Origin: Candidatus Solibacter usitatus
GTDB taxonomy: Bacteria; Acidobacteriota; Terriglobia; Bryobacterales; Bryobacteraceae
Assembly (NCBI GenBank): GCA_016213245.1
Contig: JACRBC010000056.1
Location: 1-64,000 of the forward strand
Reading direction: 5' to 3'
DNA: 64,000 nucleotides
This document shows positions 44,726 to 53,068 of this stretch, one piece after another. How positions within the stretch are numbered: position 1 is the stretch's first letter; each line of letters begins with the position of its first letter. The translations under genes were made by a program, and so were the position numbers. Under the pieces are notes generated by a model. The model searched no databases. It was not told the DNA's origin and saw nothing but the letters and a program-made list of their open reading frames with translations.

Positions 44726-46627
44726 ATGCAGCCGCAGATGAACCCATCCCCGCTTCCGGGCCCGCAGGGAGTACCGGGTCAGGCGCCGCCGGCGCCGGCA
44801 CGGCGCCGTCCCCATTCCCGCGCCGGCCTGCTCCTCGTGTTGGTCGCAATCGCCGCCACCGGCGGCTGGTTTGCCTGGCGAAAGCTCTCGCCGGCGGCCA
44901 AGACCGGCGGTCCGGCGGGCAGCGCCGCCATCCGGACGGCCGTGGTGGCGACCGGAGGGCTGAAGAAGACACTTCGCCTGACTGGCGCGACCACCGCCGA
45001 CAAGTTCGCCTCGCTGACGGCGCCACAACTGCGCGGCTCCCGTGGAGGAGCAGGCATGACGGTGGTGGTGGCCAGCGGCGGTGGTGGTGGGCGCGGCGGC
45101 GGCATGTCGGTCACCACGGTGAGCAGCATGGGCAGCGGTGGTGGTGGCGGCGGCCGTGATAGTGGCAGTGGCGGTGGTGGACGGGATGGAGGCAGTGGCG
45201 GTTCATCTTCCTCGGGGACCTCATCCACGGCGTCAGGTTCTCCCGGTAGCTCCACGTCGGCTTCGGCGGGCACGGGCACGACCGGCTCCGGCGCGGGCGG
45301 TTCAGCGGCGGGCGGGACGGGCATGTCCAGCTTCCGCGGCGCCTCCAATCGCTTCGGTAACAGCACCGCCTCGACCAAGACTCAATCCTCCACCGTCTCT
45401 CGTTCTTCCAGCGCAACCAGCCGGTCGGGCGGCGGCGGCGGCGGGGACCGCGGCGAAGGCGGCATGAGCGGTGGCGCCAGCGATTTTATGCAGGTCCTTC
45501 AAAAGGTAGCCAAGCCCGGCTCGCTGGTGAAGAAGGGCGATACCGTCGCCGAGTTCGACCGGCAGTTCCAGCAGCTTCGCCTGGAGGATTATCGCGCCAC
45601 AGTGCAGCAGTCGGAACGCTCGATGAAGGCCATTGATGCGGATCTGGACGTGCAGCGCAAGTCCAACGAATTGGGCATCCAGCAGGCCAAGGCCGCCGTC
45701 GAAAAGGCCAGGCTGGACATCAAGACGACGCCCGTTCGCTCGGTGATCCAGGCCGAGCAGCTCAAACTGGCGCTGGAAGAGGCCGAGGCCAAACTGAAAC
45801 AACTGCAGACGCAGTTGCCGTTTCAGGAGACCAGCCTGAGGAGCCAGCGAAGGGACTCCGAGATTTCGGTGGACCAGTCGAAAGTGGAGTTGAAGCGCGC
45901 CGAGCGCAACGTGGACCTGCTGGCCATGACCGCGTCGATGGACGGCATGCTGGTGATGGAGAACATGAGGCGCGGCAACGAGTTTTCGCAGATCCAGCAG
46001 GGCGACCAGTTGATGCCCGGGCAGCTCTTTGCGCGCATCGTCGATCCGAGTTCCATGATGGTCTCGGCCACCGTGAATCAGACCGACGTCGAGTTCATCC
46101 GCGTGGGCGCCAAAGCCATGCTGCAGTTCGACGCTTACCCCGGGCTGGAACTGCCCGCGCACGTCGTCTCCATGGGCGCCATCACCAATCCTGGCGGCCA
46201 GCGCGCGGCGTTCGTGAAAGAGATTCCGGTCTATCTGAAAATCGACAAGATGGATCCGCGAGTCATCCCCGACCTCAGCGTGAGCGTGGACGTGCTCATC
46301 CAGTCCGGCGGGGACTTCCTTCTGGCTCCGCTGGAATCCGTGTTTCGCGACTCGCCTGCTTCAAAACCGTACGTCTTCGTCAGAACCGCCGCCGGCTTCC
46401 AGAAGAGGGAGATCGAACTCGGCTTGCGCAACCACATCGCCGCCGCCGTCACTTCAGGCCTCAAAGTGGGCGAAGTGATCGCGCTGGAGCAGCCCATCGC
46501 GCCGGACGCCGGCGCGCAATCCGCGGCGGCCGCCGCGGTGGCGTCGGAAGCCACGGCGAAAGTCGTGGCGGTGCTGGACGCCGCCCCACCCCGCCGTCAG
46601 GCCATCGGAGCAATTCATGTCGTCTAA
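44726..46627 (+). CDS. HlyD-type periplasmic adaptor with long Gly/Ser-rich insertion (efflux adaptor 1)
   Basis: A proline-rich cytoplasmic N-terminus and one membrane span (about residues 33-50) precede the adaptor domain. The expected first half of the lipoyl/barrel-sandwich strand is followed by a low-complexity block of Gly, Ser, Thr and Arg, about residues 100-250. The fold then resumes with KPGSLVKKGDTVAEFD, two coiled-coil stretches (residues 280-390), the matching hairpin MDGMLVMENMRRG, a beta-barrel and a membrane-proximal domain. Such adaptors join an inner-membrane transporter to TolC. Start choice: ATG at 44726 or 44738. It overlaps adaptor 2 by 11 bp. Confidence 0.85.
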   Translation: MQPQMNPSPLPGPQGVPGQAPPAPARRRPHSRAGLLLVLVAIAATGGWFAWRKLSPAAKTGGPAGSAAIRTAVVATGGLKKTLRLTGATTADKFASLTAPQLRGSRGGAGMTVVVASGGGGGRGGGMSVTTVSSMGSGGGGGGRDSGSGGGGRDGGSGGSSSSGTSSTASGSPGSSTSASAGTGTTGSGAGGSAAGGTGMSSFRGASNRFGNSTASTKTQSSTVSRSSSATSRSGGGGGGDRGEGGMSGGASDFMQVLQKVAKPGSLVKKGDTVAEFDRQFQQLRLEDYRATVQQSERSMKAIDADLDVQRKSNELGIQQAKAAVEKARLDIKTTPVRSVIQAEQLKLALEEAEAKLKQLQTQLPFQETSLRSQRRDSEISVDQSKVELKRAERNVDLLAMTASMDGMLVMENMRRGNEFSQIQQGDQLMPGQLFARIVDPSSMMVSATVNQTDVEFIRVGAKAMLQFDAYPGLELPAHVVSMGAITNPGGQRAAFVKEIPVYLKIDKMDPRVIPDLSVSVDVLIQSGGDFLLAPLESVFRDSPASKPYVFVRTAAGFQKREIELGLRNHIAAAVTSGLKVGEVIALEQPIAPDAGAQSAAAAAVASEATAKVVAVLDAAPPRRQAIGAIHVV

Positions 46628-47921
46628 AGACCTCAAGCCCAGCAAAAAGCTCGGGCAAACCAACGGCAGAGGCCGCATCGCTGTTTGGGTCATCGCCTTT
46701 TTCGCGTTGGCCGGCGGCAGCTTCGCGGCCTACCGCTACACCGCCGCCAAGCCCGTGGAGGTTTCCACTGTCGGCGTGCGCAAGGGCGAATTCACCATCA
46801 CCGTGCGCGCCCGCGGCGAAATCCGCTCCACCCGCTCGGTCGTGCTGACCGCGCCGCAGGTGCCCAATCCGCGCATCACCAAGCTGGCTGAATCCGGTAA
46901 GCCGATCAAGGCCGGCGAAGTGGTGATCGATTTCGACACCGCCCAGTATGAGAACTACTATCTGAACTACGTCACCAGTACGCGCACGGTGGAGAGCGAA
47001 ATCGTTCAGACCAAGGCCAGCCACAAGATTACCGACGAGCAGGACGCGATGAACCTGATGACTGGCCAGTACGATGTGCAACGCGCCGAACTGGAGGCCT
47101 CCAAGGCCGAGATCCTGTCCGAGATTGAAGGCGCCAAGAACCGCATCGATGTGGGCATCAGCAAGGGCGCGTTGGGTCAGACGCAGGCCACGGTCAAGGC
47201 GCATGACGTCACCCAGCAGGCGGATCTCGACCGGCTCGACACGCGCAAGAACAAGACTCTGCGCGACATGGACCGGGTGAAGAGCTATTTGTCGCAGATG
47301 ACCATTCGCGCGCCAAGCGACGGCATTGTGAACATCCTGCCGAACTTCCGCTCGCAGGGCAGTTGGGGACAGACGCCGCCGCCCTTCAAAGAGGGGGACA
47401 ACGCCTGGACTGGCGCCGCCATCGCCGAGATCCCCGACCTCTCCGAAATGCGCCTGGAACTGAAACTGGAAGAGGTGGATCGCGGCAAGATCCAGCTTGG
47501 CCAGAGCGTCAAGGTGAAGATCGACGCCATCCAGGATATGGAATTCGATGCCACTCTGGACTGGATCAGCCCGATCGCGGCCCTGGTCTTCCGGGGCGGC
47601 GGAAGCGCCAACGAAAAGACCTTCCCCGCGCGCGCCACACTCAAGTCGGTGGACCCGCGTCTGCGCCCCGGCATGAGCGCCACCGGCATCGTGCTGATCG
47701 AAAGCCAGCCCCACTCCCTGCTGATTCCCAACAAGGCCAGCTTCCTGCAGGGCGGCAAGCCGCACGTGTGGGTGCAAAAGGGCCAGGGCTTCGAGTCCCG
47801 CCCGATCGAGGTCGGCAAACGGAACGAGGCCGACATCATCGTGCTGAAGGGCCTCAAGGAAAATGAGCGCATCGCGCTGGAGAATCCGGTCGAGGCGGCC
47901 AAGCGCGCCAAGAAATTATAG
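46617..47921 (+). CDS. HlyD-type periplasmic adaptor (efflux adaptor 2)
   Basis: The 434-residue adaptor has a membrane span at about residues 20-40, a barrel-sandwich segment (TITVRARGEIRSTRSVVLTAP), a coiled-coil hairpin at about 105-215, the return strand MTIRAPSDGIVNILPN, and C-terminal beta-barrel/MP domains ending with LIPNKASFLQGGKPHVWV. Unlike adaptors 1 and 3, it has no large low-complexity insertion. The gene overlaps adaptor 1 by 11 bp and precedes adaptor 3 by 53 bp, indicating one transcript. Confidence 0.88.
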   Translation: MSSKDLKPSKKLGQTNGRGRIAVWVIAFFALAGGSFAAYRYTAAKPVEVSTVGVRKGEFTITVRARGEIRSTRSVVLTAPQVPNPRITKLAESGKPIKAGEVVIDFDTAQYENYYLNYVTSTRTVESEIVQTKASHKITDEQDAMNLMTGQYDVQRAELEASKAEILSEIEGAKNRIDVGISKGALGQTQATVKAHDVTQQADLDRLDTRKNKTLRDMDRVKSYLSQMTIRAPSDGIVNILPNFRSQGSWGQTPPPFKEGDNAWTGAAIAEIPDLSEMRLELKLEEVDRGKIQLGQSVKVKIDAIQDMEFDATLDWISPIAALVFRGGGSANEKTFPARATLKSVDPRLRPGMSATGIVLIESQPHSLLIPNKASFLQGGKPHVWVQKGQGFESRPIEVGKRNEADIIVLKGLKENERIALENPVEAAKRAKKL

Positions 47922-47974
47922 ACACCCCCGGTCGGGCGCCCTTTCCCGGCCGGAGTGGCAATGAGAGCCAATCA

Positions 47975-49990
47975 ATGAAGAAAGTCGTATTTCGTCTGAT
48001 CCTGCTCGCCGTAGTGGTGGGCGCCGGTTATGGGGTGTACAGGTTCTTCCAGGGCCTGCCGGGCCGCCAGCAGGTGACCCCCACCACGCGGGTCCGCCGC
48101 GGCGACGTCGTCGTGCGCAGTTTCACCCGCGGCGAGTTGCGCGCGGTCAGAACCGCCACGCTGGCCGCGCCGAATCTCTTCGGAACGGTTCAGGTCACCC
48201 GTCTCGCTCCGTTGGGCGCCTTTGCGCGCGAGAAAAATCTGATCGTGGAATTCGACGACTCCGAAGTCATCTCCCGGCTCGAATCCAGCCAGCTTGGACT
48301 GGAGCAGGTCGACGAACAGATCAAGAAAGCCCAGGCCGATCTGGCCATTCGAAACAACCAGGACCAGGTGGACCTGCTCAAGGCGCGCTACTCGGTCCGC
48401 CGCGCCGAGCTCGAGGTGAAGAAAAACGAGCTCATGCCGGTGATCGACCAGAAGAAGAACCTGCTCAACCTTGAGGAATCCCGCCGCCGTCTCCAACAGT
48501 TGGAAAGCGACATCAAGTCCAAACAGGACCAGGCCCTGGCCGAGTTGAACGTGCTGCGCGAGCGGCGCAACCGCAACGTACTGGACATCAACCGCGACAG
48601 GCAGCGCCTGGCGCAGGTGAAGCTGCTCTCGCCCATCAGTGGATTGGTTGCCATCAAACAGAACCGCAGCGGCTTCGGCATGATGGGCGCCCAGATGCCC
48701 GATATCCGCGAGGGCGACCAGGTGCAACCGGGCATGCCGGTGGCCGACGTGCTGGACCTGTCGGAACTCGAAGTGATCGCGCGAGTCGGCGAAATCGACC
48801 GCGCCAACCTGCGCGAGGGACAGGACGTGCTGCTGCGGCTGGACGCGCTGGCCGACAAAGTGTTCAACGGCAAGATCAAGAGCATGAGCGGTACGGCCAG
48901 CGCCAATGTGTTCAGCTCGGACCCCGGCAAGAAGTTCGACGTCGTCTTCTCCATCGACATGCACCAGTTGCTCGCCGCCTTGGGCGCGAAGCCCGATCAG
49001 GTAGCGCGCATCATGGCGCAAGCCGAGGAGAATCGCAAAAAGCCCATCACGGTGACGACAGCCTCGATGTTCGCCGGCGGACTGCCCAGCATGGCCGCGA
49101 TGAATGGCGGCGCCCCCGGCGGAATGAACGCCGGCGGCCCGCAGATGATGATCATGCAGGGCGGCCCCGGCGGAATGCCTGGCGGCGCGCCCGGCGCTCA
49201 AGGCGGCGCTCAGGCCGGCGGTGGCGGCGCCGAACGGCGCACCCAGTTCATGATGGGCGGCGGCGCCAACCCCAGCATGACGCCCGAGCAGCAGAAGAAG
49301 ATGGCCGAGATCTTCCAGAAGGCGACTGCCGGCAAGAACATGATGGAGATGTCGCAGGAGGACCGCCAGGCGGTCTTCGCCAAGATTCGCGAGGAAGCCA
49401 AGAAGGCCGGAATCGAGATGCCGCAGCGCGGCGGCAACCGGGGCGGCGAGGGCGGGACTCGCGCCGCGGAGGGCGGTACGCGCCCGGCCGAGTCCGCGGG
49501 GGCGGGCGGCCAGGGGCGCTCAGCCGGAGAGGGCCGCACGATGGCCTTCGGGCTTCAAGGTCCCGGCGGCATGGGCGGCGGCAGTGTGCAGTTCAGCCCC
49601 AAGGACCTTGAAAGCGCCACCCTGCCCCCGCCTCCCGAGGAGGGCGACAACATGGAGGTGCTGCTGCGGCCCGGGCTCCTCGCCGATGTCGAGATCATCG
49701 TCGAAAAGGTCCCCAACGCCGTCTTTGCGCCCAACCAGAGCATCTTCGAGAAAGATGGCAAGCCGGTCGTCTACGTGAAGAAGGGAGTTGTCTTCGAGGC
49801 GCGGCAGGTCAAACTGGGCAAGCGTTCGGAGTCGGTCTCGGTCATCGAAGCGGGCTTGAACGCGGGTGATGCCATCGCCCTCCAGGACCCAACCGCCAAG
49901 CCCGGCGACAGGAAGAGATCGGAAGAGAAGAAATCCTCCGGCGGAGCCGCCGGCGCCCTGCCGGTGGGCGGCTCCAAGGGGGGCCAGTAA
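47975..49990 (+). CDS. HlyD-type periplasmic adaptor with Met/Gly-rich and Spy-like insertion (efflux adaptor 3)
   Basis: The 671-residue protein has a membrane span at about 5-25, a barrel-sandwich segment, a coiled coil at about 105-215, LLSPISGLVAIKQNRSG, and a beta-barrel to about residue 345. A roughly 200-residue insertion then interrupts the barrel. The first part is Met/Gly/Pro-rich (GGPQMMIMQGGPGGMPGG). The second is a short helical region with MTPEQQKKMAEIFQKA and MEMSQEDRQAVFAKIREEA, resembling Spy/CpxP LTxxQ helices. A third part is Gly/Arg/Glu-rich. The barrel resumes near residue 545 with MEVLLRPGLLADVEI. Metal or unfolded-protein binding is a guess. Permease and TolC follow. 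Confidence 0.85.
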   Translation: MKKVVFRLILLAVVVGAGYGVYRFFQGLPGRQQVTPTTRVRRGDVVVRSFTRGELRAVRTATLAAPNLFGTVQVTRLAPLGAFAREKNLIVEFDDSEVISRLESSQLGLEQVDEQIKKAQADLAIRNNQDQVDLLKARYSVRRAELEVKKNELMPVIDQKKNLLNLEESRRRLQQLESDIKSKQDQALAELNVLRERRNRNVLDINRDRQRLAQVKLLSPISGLVAIKQNRSGFGMMGAQMPDIREGDQVQPGMPVADVLDLSELEVIARVGEIDRANLREGQDVLLRLDALADKVFNGKIKSMSGTASANVFSSDPGKKFDVVFSIDMHQLLAALGAKPDQVARIMAQAEENRKKPITVTTASMFAGGLPSMAAMNGGAPGGMNAGGPQMMIMQGGPGGMPGGAPGAQGGAQAGGGGAERRTQFMMGGGANPSMTPEQQKKMAEIFQKATAGKNMMEMSQEDRQAVFAKIREEAKKAGIEMPQRGGNRGGEGGTRAAEGGTRPAESAGAGGQGRSAGEGRTMAFGLQGPGGMGGGSVQFSPKDLESATLPPPPEEGDNMEVLLRPGLLADVEIIVEKVPNAVFAPNQSIFEKDGKPVVYVKKGVVFEARQVKLGKRSESVSVIEAGLNAGDAIALQDPTAKPGDRKRSEEKKSSGGAAGALPVGGSKGGQ

Positions 49991-49993
49991 GTC

Positions 49994-51253
49994 ATGTCCG
50001 CCATCCTCCAGGCATACATTCCTGAGATCTACATGGGGCTTTCGAGCCTCCTGGTGCACAAGCTCCGCACCATGCTGACCATGCTGGGCATGATCTTCGG
50101 CGTCGGGGCCGTGGTGGCCATGCTCGCCATCACCGCCGGCGTCGAAAAGGAGATGCTCTCCTACATCGACCTGCTCGGCGTCAACAACATCATCATCGAG
50201 GCCAAGGAAGCCGTGGACCGCAACGAACTGACGGCACGCCGCGCTATCAGCCCCGGCATGAGCTTCCGCGACTACCGGGCCATCATGGAGAACACGCAGG
50301 GCATCGAGAAGGCGACGCCGCGCAAGCGGTTCAAGCCCCTCAAGGTCCTGCCCAAGACCTCGGCCGAGCCACCCATGCTCATTGGCGTCGAGCCCAGCTA
50401 CAGGGACATCCAGAGCCTCAAGCTCGTCGAAGGGCGCTTCTTCAACGACGAAGAGAACAGCACAGCCGCCCCGGTCTGCGTGCTCGGCGAGTCTTCCAAG
50501 GTGAACCTGCTCGGCTATGAACCAGCGGTCGGCAAGTACGTCAAGATCAACGACACCTGGCTGCAGGTCATCGGCGTCATGGCCCAGCAGGCGGGCGGCG
50601 ATACCGACGTCGAAGGCGTCGAGATCCTCTCGCGCAACAACTTGGTGGTCAGCCCGCTGCGTACCGTGATGTTCCGCTTTGAGGACAACAACAGCTATCT
50701 GAAAGATGAAATCGACGGCATCTACATCCGCGTGAAACCAGGCACCGATTCGGTCGACACGGCCGCCGTCATCAACGCCATCCTGGCCGCCGTCCACAAG
50801 GACGCCGGCGACTATACGGTCACCGTTCCCGCCGGCTTGCTGGAACAGAAGAAACGCACCAGCGATATCTTCAAAATCGTCATGATCTGCATCGCCGGCA
50901 TCAGCCTTCTGGTGGGCGGCATCGGCATCATGAACATCATGCTGGCCACGGTGCTCGAACGCACCCGCGAAATCGGCATCCGCCGCGCCATCGGCGCCAG
51001 GCAGTCCGATATCGTTCGCCAGTTCCTCACCGAGGCCGTGATGATCTCCATCATCGGCGGCTTCCTGGGTATTCTCTTCGGCGTGACGCTCGCCCAGGTC
51101 ATCGCCGCCGCCGCTGGCTGGTCCACGGTGGTCACCTTCACTTCCATCGCCGTGGCGTTCGGCGTCTCGGTCGGCATCGGGTTGCTGTTCGGCATCTACC
51201 CGGCCGTACAGGCAGCCAAACTCGACCCGATCGAGGCCATTCGTTATGAGTAG
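49994..51253 (+). CDS. MacB-like ABC transporter permease (FtsX family), no ATPase domain
   Basis: The 419-residue permease has an N-terminal span, a large periplasmic MacB_PCD domain (about 55-290), and three C-terminal spans of the FtsX domain. The end contains the IMLATVLERTREIGIRRAIGA motif that contacts the ATPase, and a terminal PAVQAAKLDPIEAIRYE. In MacB the ATPase is fused; in MacB-like split systems it is a neighbouring gene. Here none is visible within the operon, so the ATPase must be encoded elsewhere. The stop overlaps the next ATG by eight bases. Confidence 0.9.
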   Translation: MSAILQAYIPEIYMGLSSLLVHKLRTMLTMLGMIFGVGAVVAMLAITAGVEKEMLSYIDLLGVNNIIIEAKEAVDRNELTARRAISPGMSFRDYRAIMENTQGIEKATPRKRFKPLKVLPKTSAEPPMLIGVEPSYRDIQSLKLVEGRFFNDEENSTAAPVCVLGESSKVNLLGYEPAVGKYVKINDTWLQVIGVMAQQAGGDTDVEGVEILSRNNLVVSPLRTVMFRFEDNNSYLKDEIDGIYIRVKPGTDSVDTAAVINAILAAVHKDAGDYTVTVPAGLLEQKKRTSDIFKIVMICIAGISLLVGGIGIMNIMLATVLERTREIGIRRAIGARQSDIVRQFLTEAVMISIIGGFLGILFGVTLAQVIAAAAGWSTVVTFTSIAVAFGVSVGIGLLFGIYPAVQAAKLDPIEAIRYE

Positions 51254-52994
51254 TTCCCAGCCTTACATCCAGGTTCAATCCATGCGTCTTCTCGCCATTC
51301 TGCTCAGCACCGCTCTGATTGTGCCCGCGCAACAGCAACCGGGCGTCCCCGCCGCTCCTTCGCCGGCGCAGCCCGCCGCCAGCTCCGGCGCCGTCACCAA
51401 GATGGATCTCTCCATCCCGGACGGCTCGGCCCCCTGGGCCGGCACCGGCGCCTGGATGCGGCGCGTCTTCAAGGCCGCCGACACCCGCGTCACCGTCGAA
51501 GGCCCGGTCCGGTTGAAGGACTACGTCATCGACGGCAAGCTGACGCTGTCGCTCAAGAACTACCTTGATCTCATCGTCGCCAACAACACCGACATCGCCG
51601 TGCAGCGGCTGTCCATCGAAGTGCCCAAGAACGCCATCCAACGCGCCTTCGCCGTCTTCGATCCCACCCTGATCACCACCTTCAACGCCAACCGCGCCGT
51701 CACGCCCGCCACCAACGCGCTGCAGGGCGCCACCGTCGTCAGCAACCTGAACCAGCCCTTCACGCTACGCTACCAGCAGACCTTGCCCACCTCGACGCAG
51801 GTCTTCAGCCAGGCGAACTGGACCAAGCTCTCCACCAACGACACATTCGCCCTGTTCAACCCCTCCTACACCAACACCTGGCAGATGGGCTTCACCCAGC
51901 CGCTGTTGCGCGGCCGCGGCGCCTACGTCACCAAACTGCCCATCACCATCGCGCGCGCCACGCGCCAGCAACAGGGCTTCACCATCGAAGACCAGATTCT
52001 GCGCCTGCTGGTCACCGCCGAGAACGCCTATTGGGACGTGATCAGCTCCCGCGAAAACCTCAAGGTAAACAACGAGGCCCTGAAGCTCGCCGTCGCCGCG
52101 CTGGAGCGCACCAACCGCGAAATAGAACTCGGCGCCACCAGCGAGCTCGAGCGCTTCCAGCCGGAACAGAACGCCGCCACGGCGCGCATCAACGTGAGCC
52201 GCACGCAGTTCCAGTTGCAGCAGTTCGAGGACGCCCTCCGCCGCCAGATCGGCGCCGACCTCGACCCCGAGGTCCGCAACCTTCCCGTCGTCCTCACCGA
52301 AGACGTCACCAAGACGCCCGACCAGGCCGCCTACGACAAGGCGCGCCTGCTCGAGACCGCCCTGGCCAACCGCCCGGACCTGAAGGTTCAGAAAACCGCG
52401 CTGGATGTCAACGATCTGCAGATCAAGAGCGCGCTGAACGGTCTGCAGCCGATCTTCAACCTGACGGGCAGTTATCAGTCCTACGGCCGGGGCGGTCCGG
52501 GTTATGTCCGGACGACAACACCGCCGACTTTCGTTCCCGGCGGCCCCGGCGATGCCTGGGACATGATGTTCGGTTTCAACTACAACACCTTCGCCTTCGG
52601 CCTCACGCTGAACCTGCCCCTGCGCGACAGCACGGGCACGGCCAACCTGGCCGACGCCGCCGTGAATAAGCGCCTCACCGCCTTGCGCGAACGAGCTCTC
52701 CAGCAGCAGATCCGCCAGGAAGTGCTCAACGCCATCACCAACGTGGAGAGCAGCCGCGAAGCGGTCAAACTCGCCCAGATCGCCGTCGACTACGCTCGCA
52801 AGAGGGCCGATGCCGATCAGAAGCGATATGACCTCGGCGTGATCAACATCTTCTTCCTGCTCTCTTCGCAGAACGACCTGACCACCGCCGAGTCCAACCT
52901 CGTGAATCAGAACGTCCTCTACAAGCGGAACGTCCTCACCATGCAGCAGCGCCTCGGAACGCTGCTCCAGGATCGCGGCCTCGTGATTCAGTAA
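51246..52994 (+). CDS. TolC family outer-membrane efflux protein
   Basis: The gene's ATG at 51246 overlaps the permease stop and has GAGG upstream, but the methionine at 51282 (MRLLAILLSTALIVPAQ) begins a cleaner signal peptide. About 545 mature residues include two repeats of the OEP fold. They carry the helical hairpins around ENAYWDVISSRENLKVNNEALKLA and ESSREAVKLAQIAVDYARKRADADQKRYDLG, typical of the periplasmic alpha-barrel. It forms the outer-membrane channel of the tripartite efflux pump. It ends the operon, followed by a hairpin at the mutL start. Confidence 0.92.
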   Translation: MSSSQPYIQVQSMRLLAILLSTALIVPAQQQPGVPAAPSPAQPAASSGAVTKMDLSIPDGSAPWAGTGAWMRRVFKAADTRVTVEGPVRLKDYVIDGKLTLSLKNYLDLIVANNTDIAVQRLSIEVPKNAIQRAFAVFDPTLITTFNANRAVTPATNALQGATVVSNLNQPFTLRYQQTLPTSTQVFSQANWTKLSTNDTFALFNPSYTNTWQMGFTQPLLRGRGAYVTKLPITIARATRQQQGFTIEDQILRLLVTAENAYWDVISSRENLKVNNEALKLAVAALERTNREIELGATSELERFQPEQNAATARINVSRTQFQLQQFEDALRRQIGADLDPEVRNLPVVLTEDVTKTPDQAAYDKARLLETALANRPDLKVQKTALDVNDLQIKSALNGLQPIFNLTGSYQSYGRGGPGYVRTTTPPTFVPGGPGDAWDMMFGFNYNTFAFGLTLNLPLRDSTGTANLADAAVNKRLTALRERALQQQIRQEVLNAITNVESSREAVKLAQIAVDYARKRADADQKRYDLGVINIFFLLSSQNDLTTAESNLVNQNVLYKRNVLTMQQRLGTLLQDRGLVIQ

Positions 52995-53010
52995 CCGGCA
53001 ACCGCCTATC

Positions 53011-53068
53011 ATGAAAGGAGGGCGGGGCGTTAGGGAGTACCCCGGCGGGCGCGCCCTCTCTTTTTCAT
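53011..53068. terminator. Long imperfect palindrome overlapping the mutL start, likely terminator of the efflux operon
   Basis: ATGAAAGGAGGGCG on the left pairs with CGCCCTC-TCT-TTTTCAT on the right. A perfect seven-base core (GAGGGCG/CGCCCTC, 53018-53024 with 53052-53058) is flanked by an outer AUGAAA/UUUCAU helix. A T5 run follows the core on the 3' side. This is a good intrinsic-terminator shape for the TolC transcript. The outer arm includes the mutL ATG at 53067, so the fold could also occlude it. Confidence 0.6.

Noticed and set aside
44558-45028. N-terminal extension of RecG in the ORF track
   Set aside because: The roughly 157 extra residues overlap the efflux operon and have no similarity to RecG; the GTG at 44557 matches the family start.
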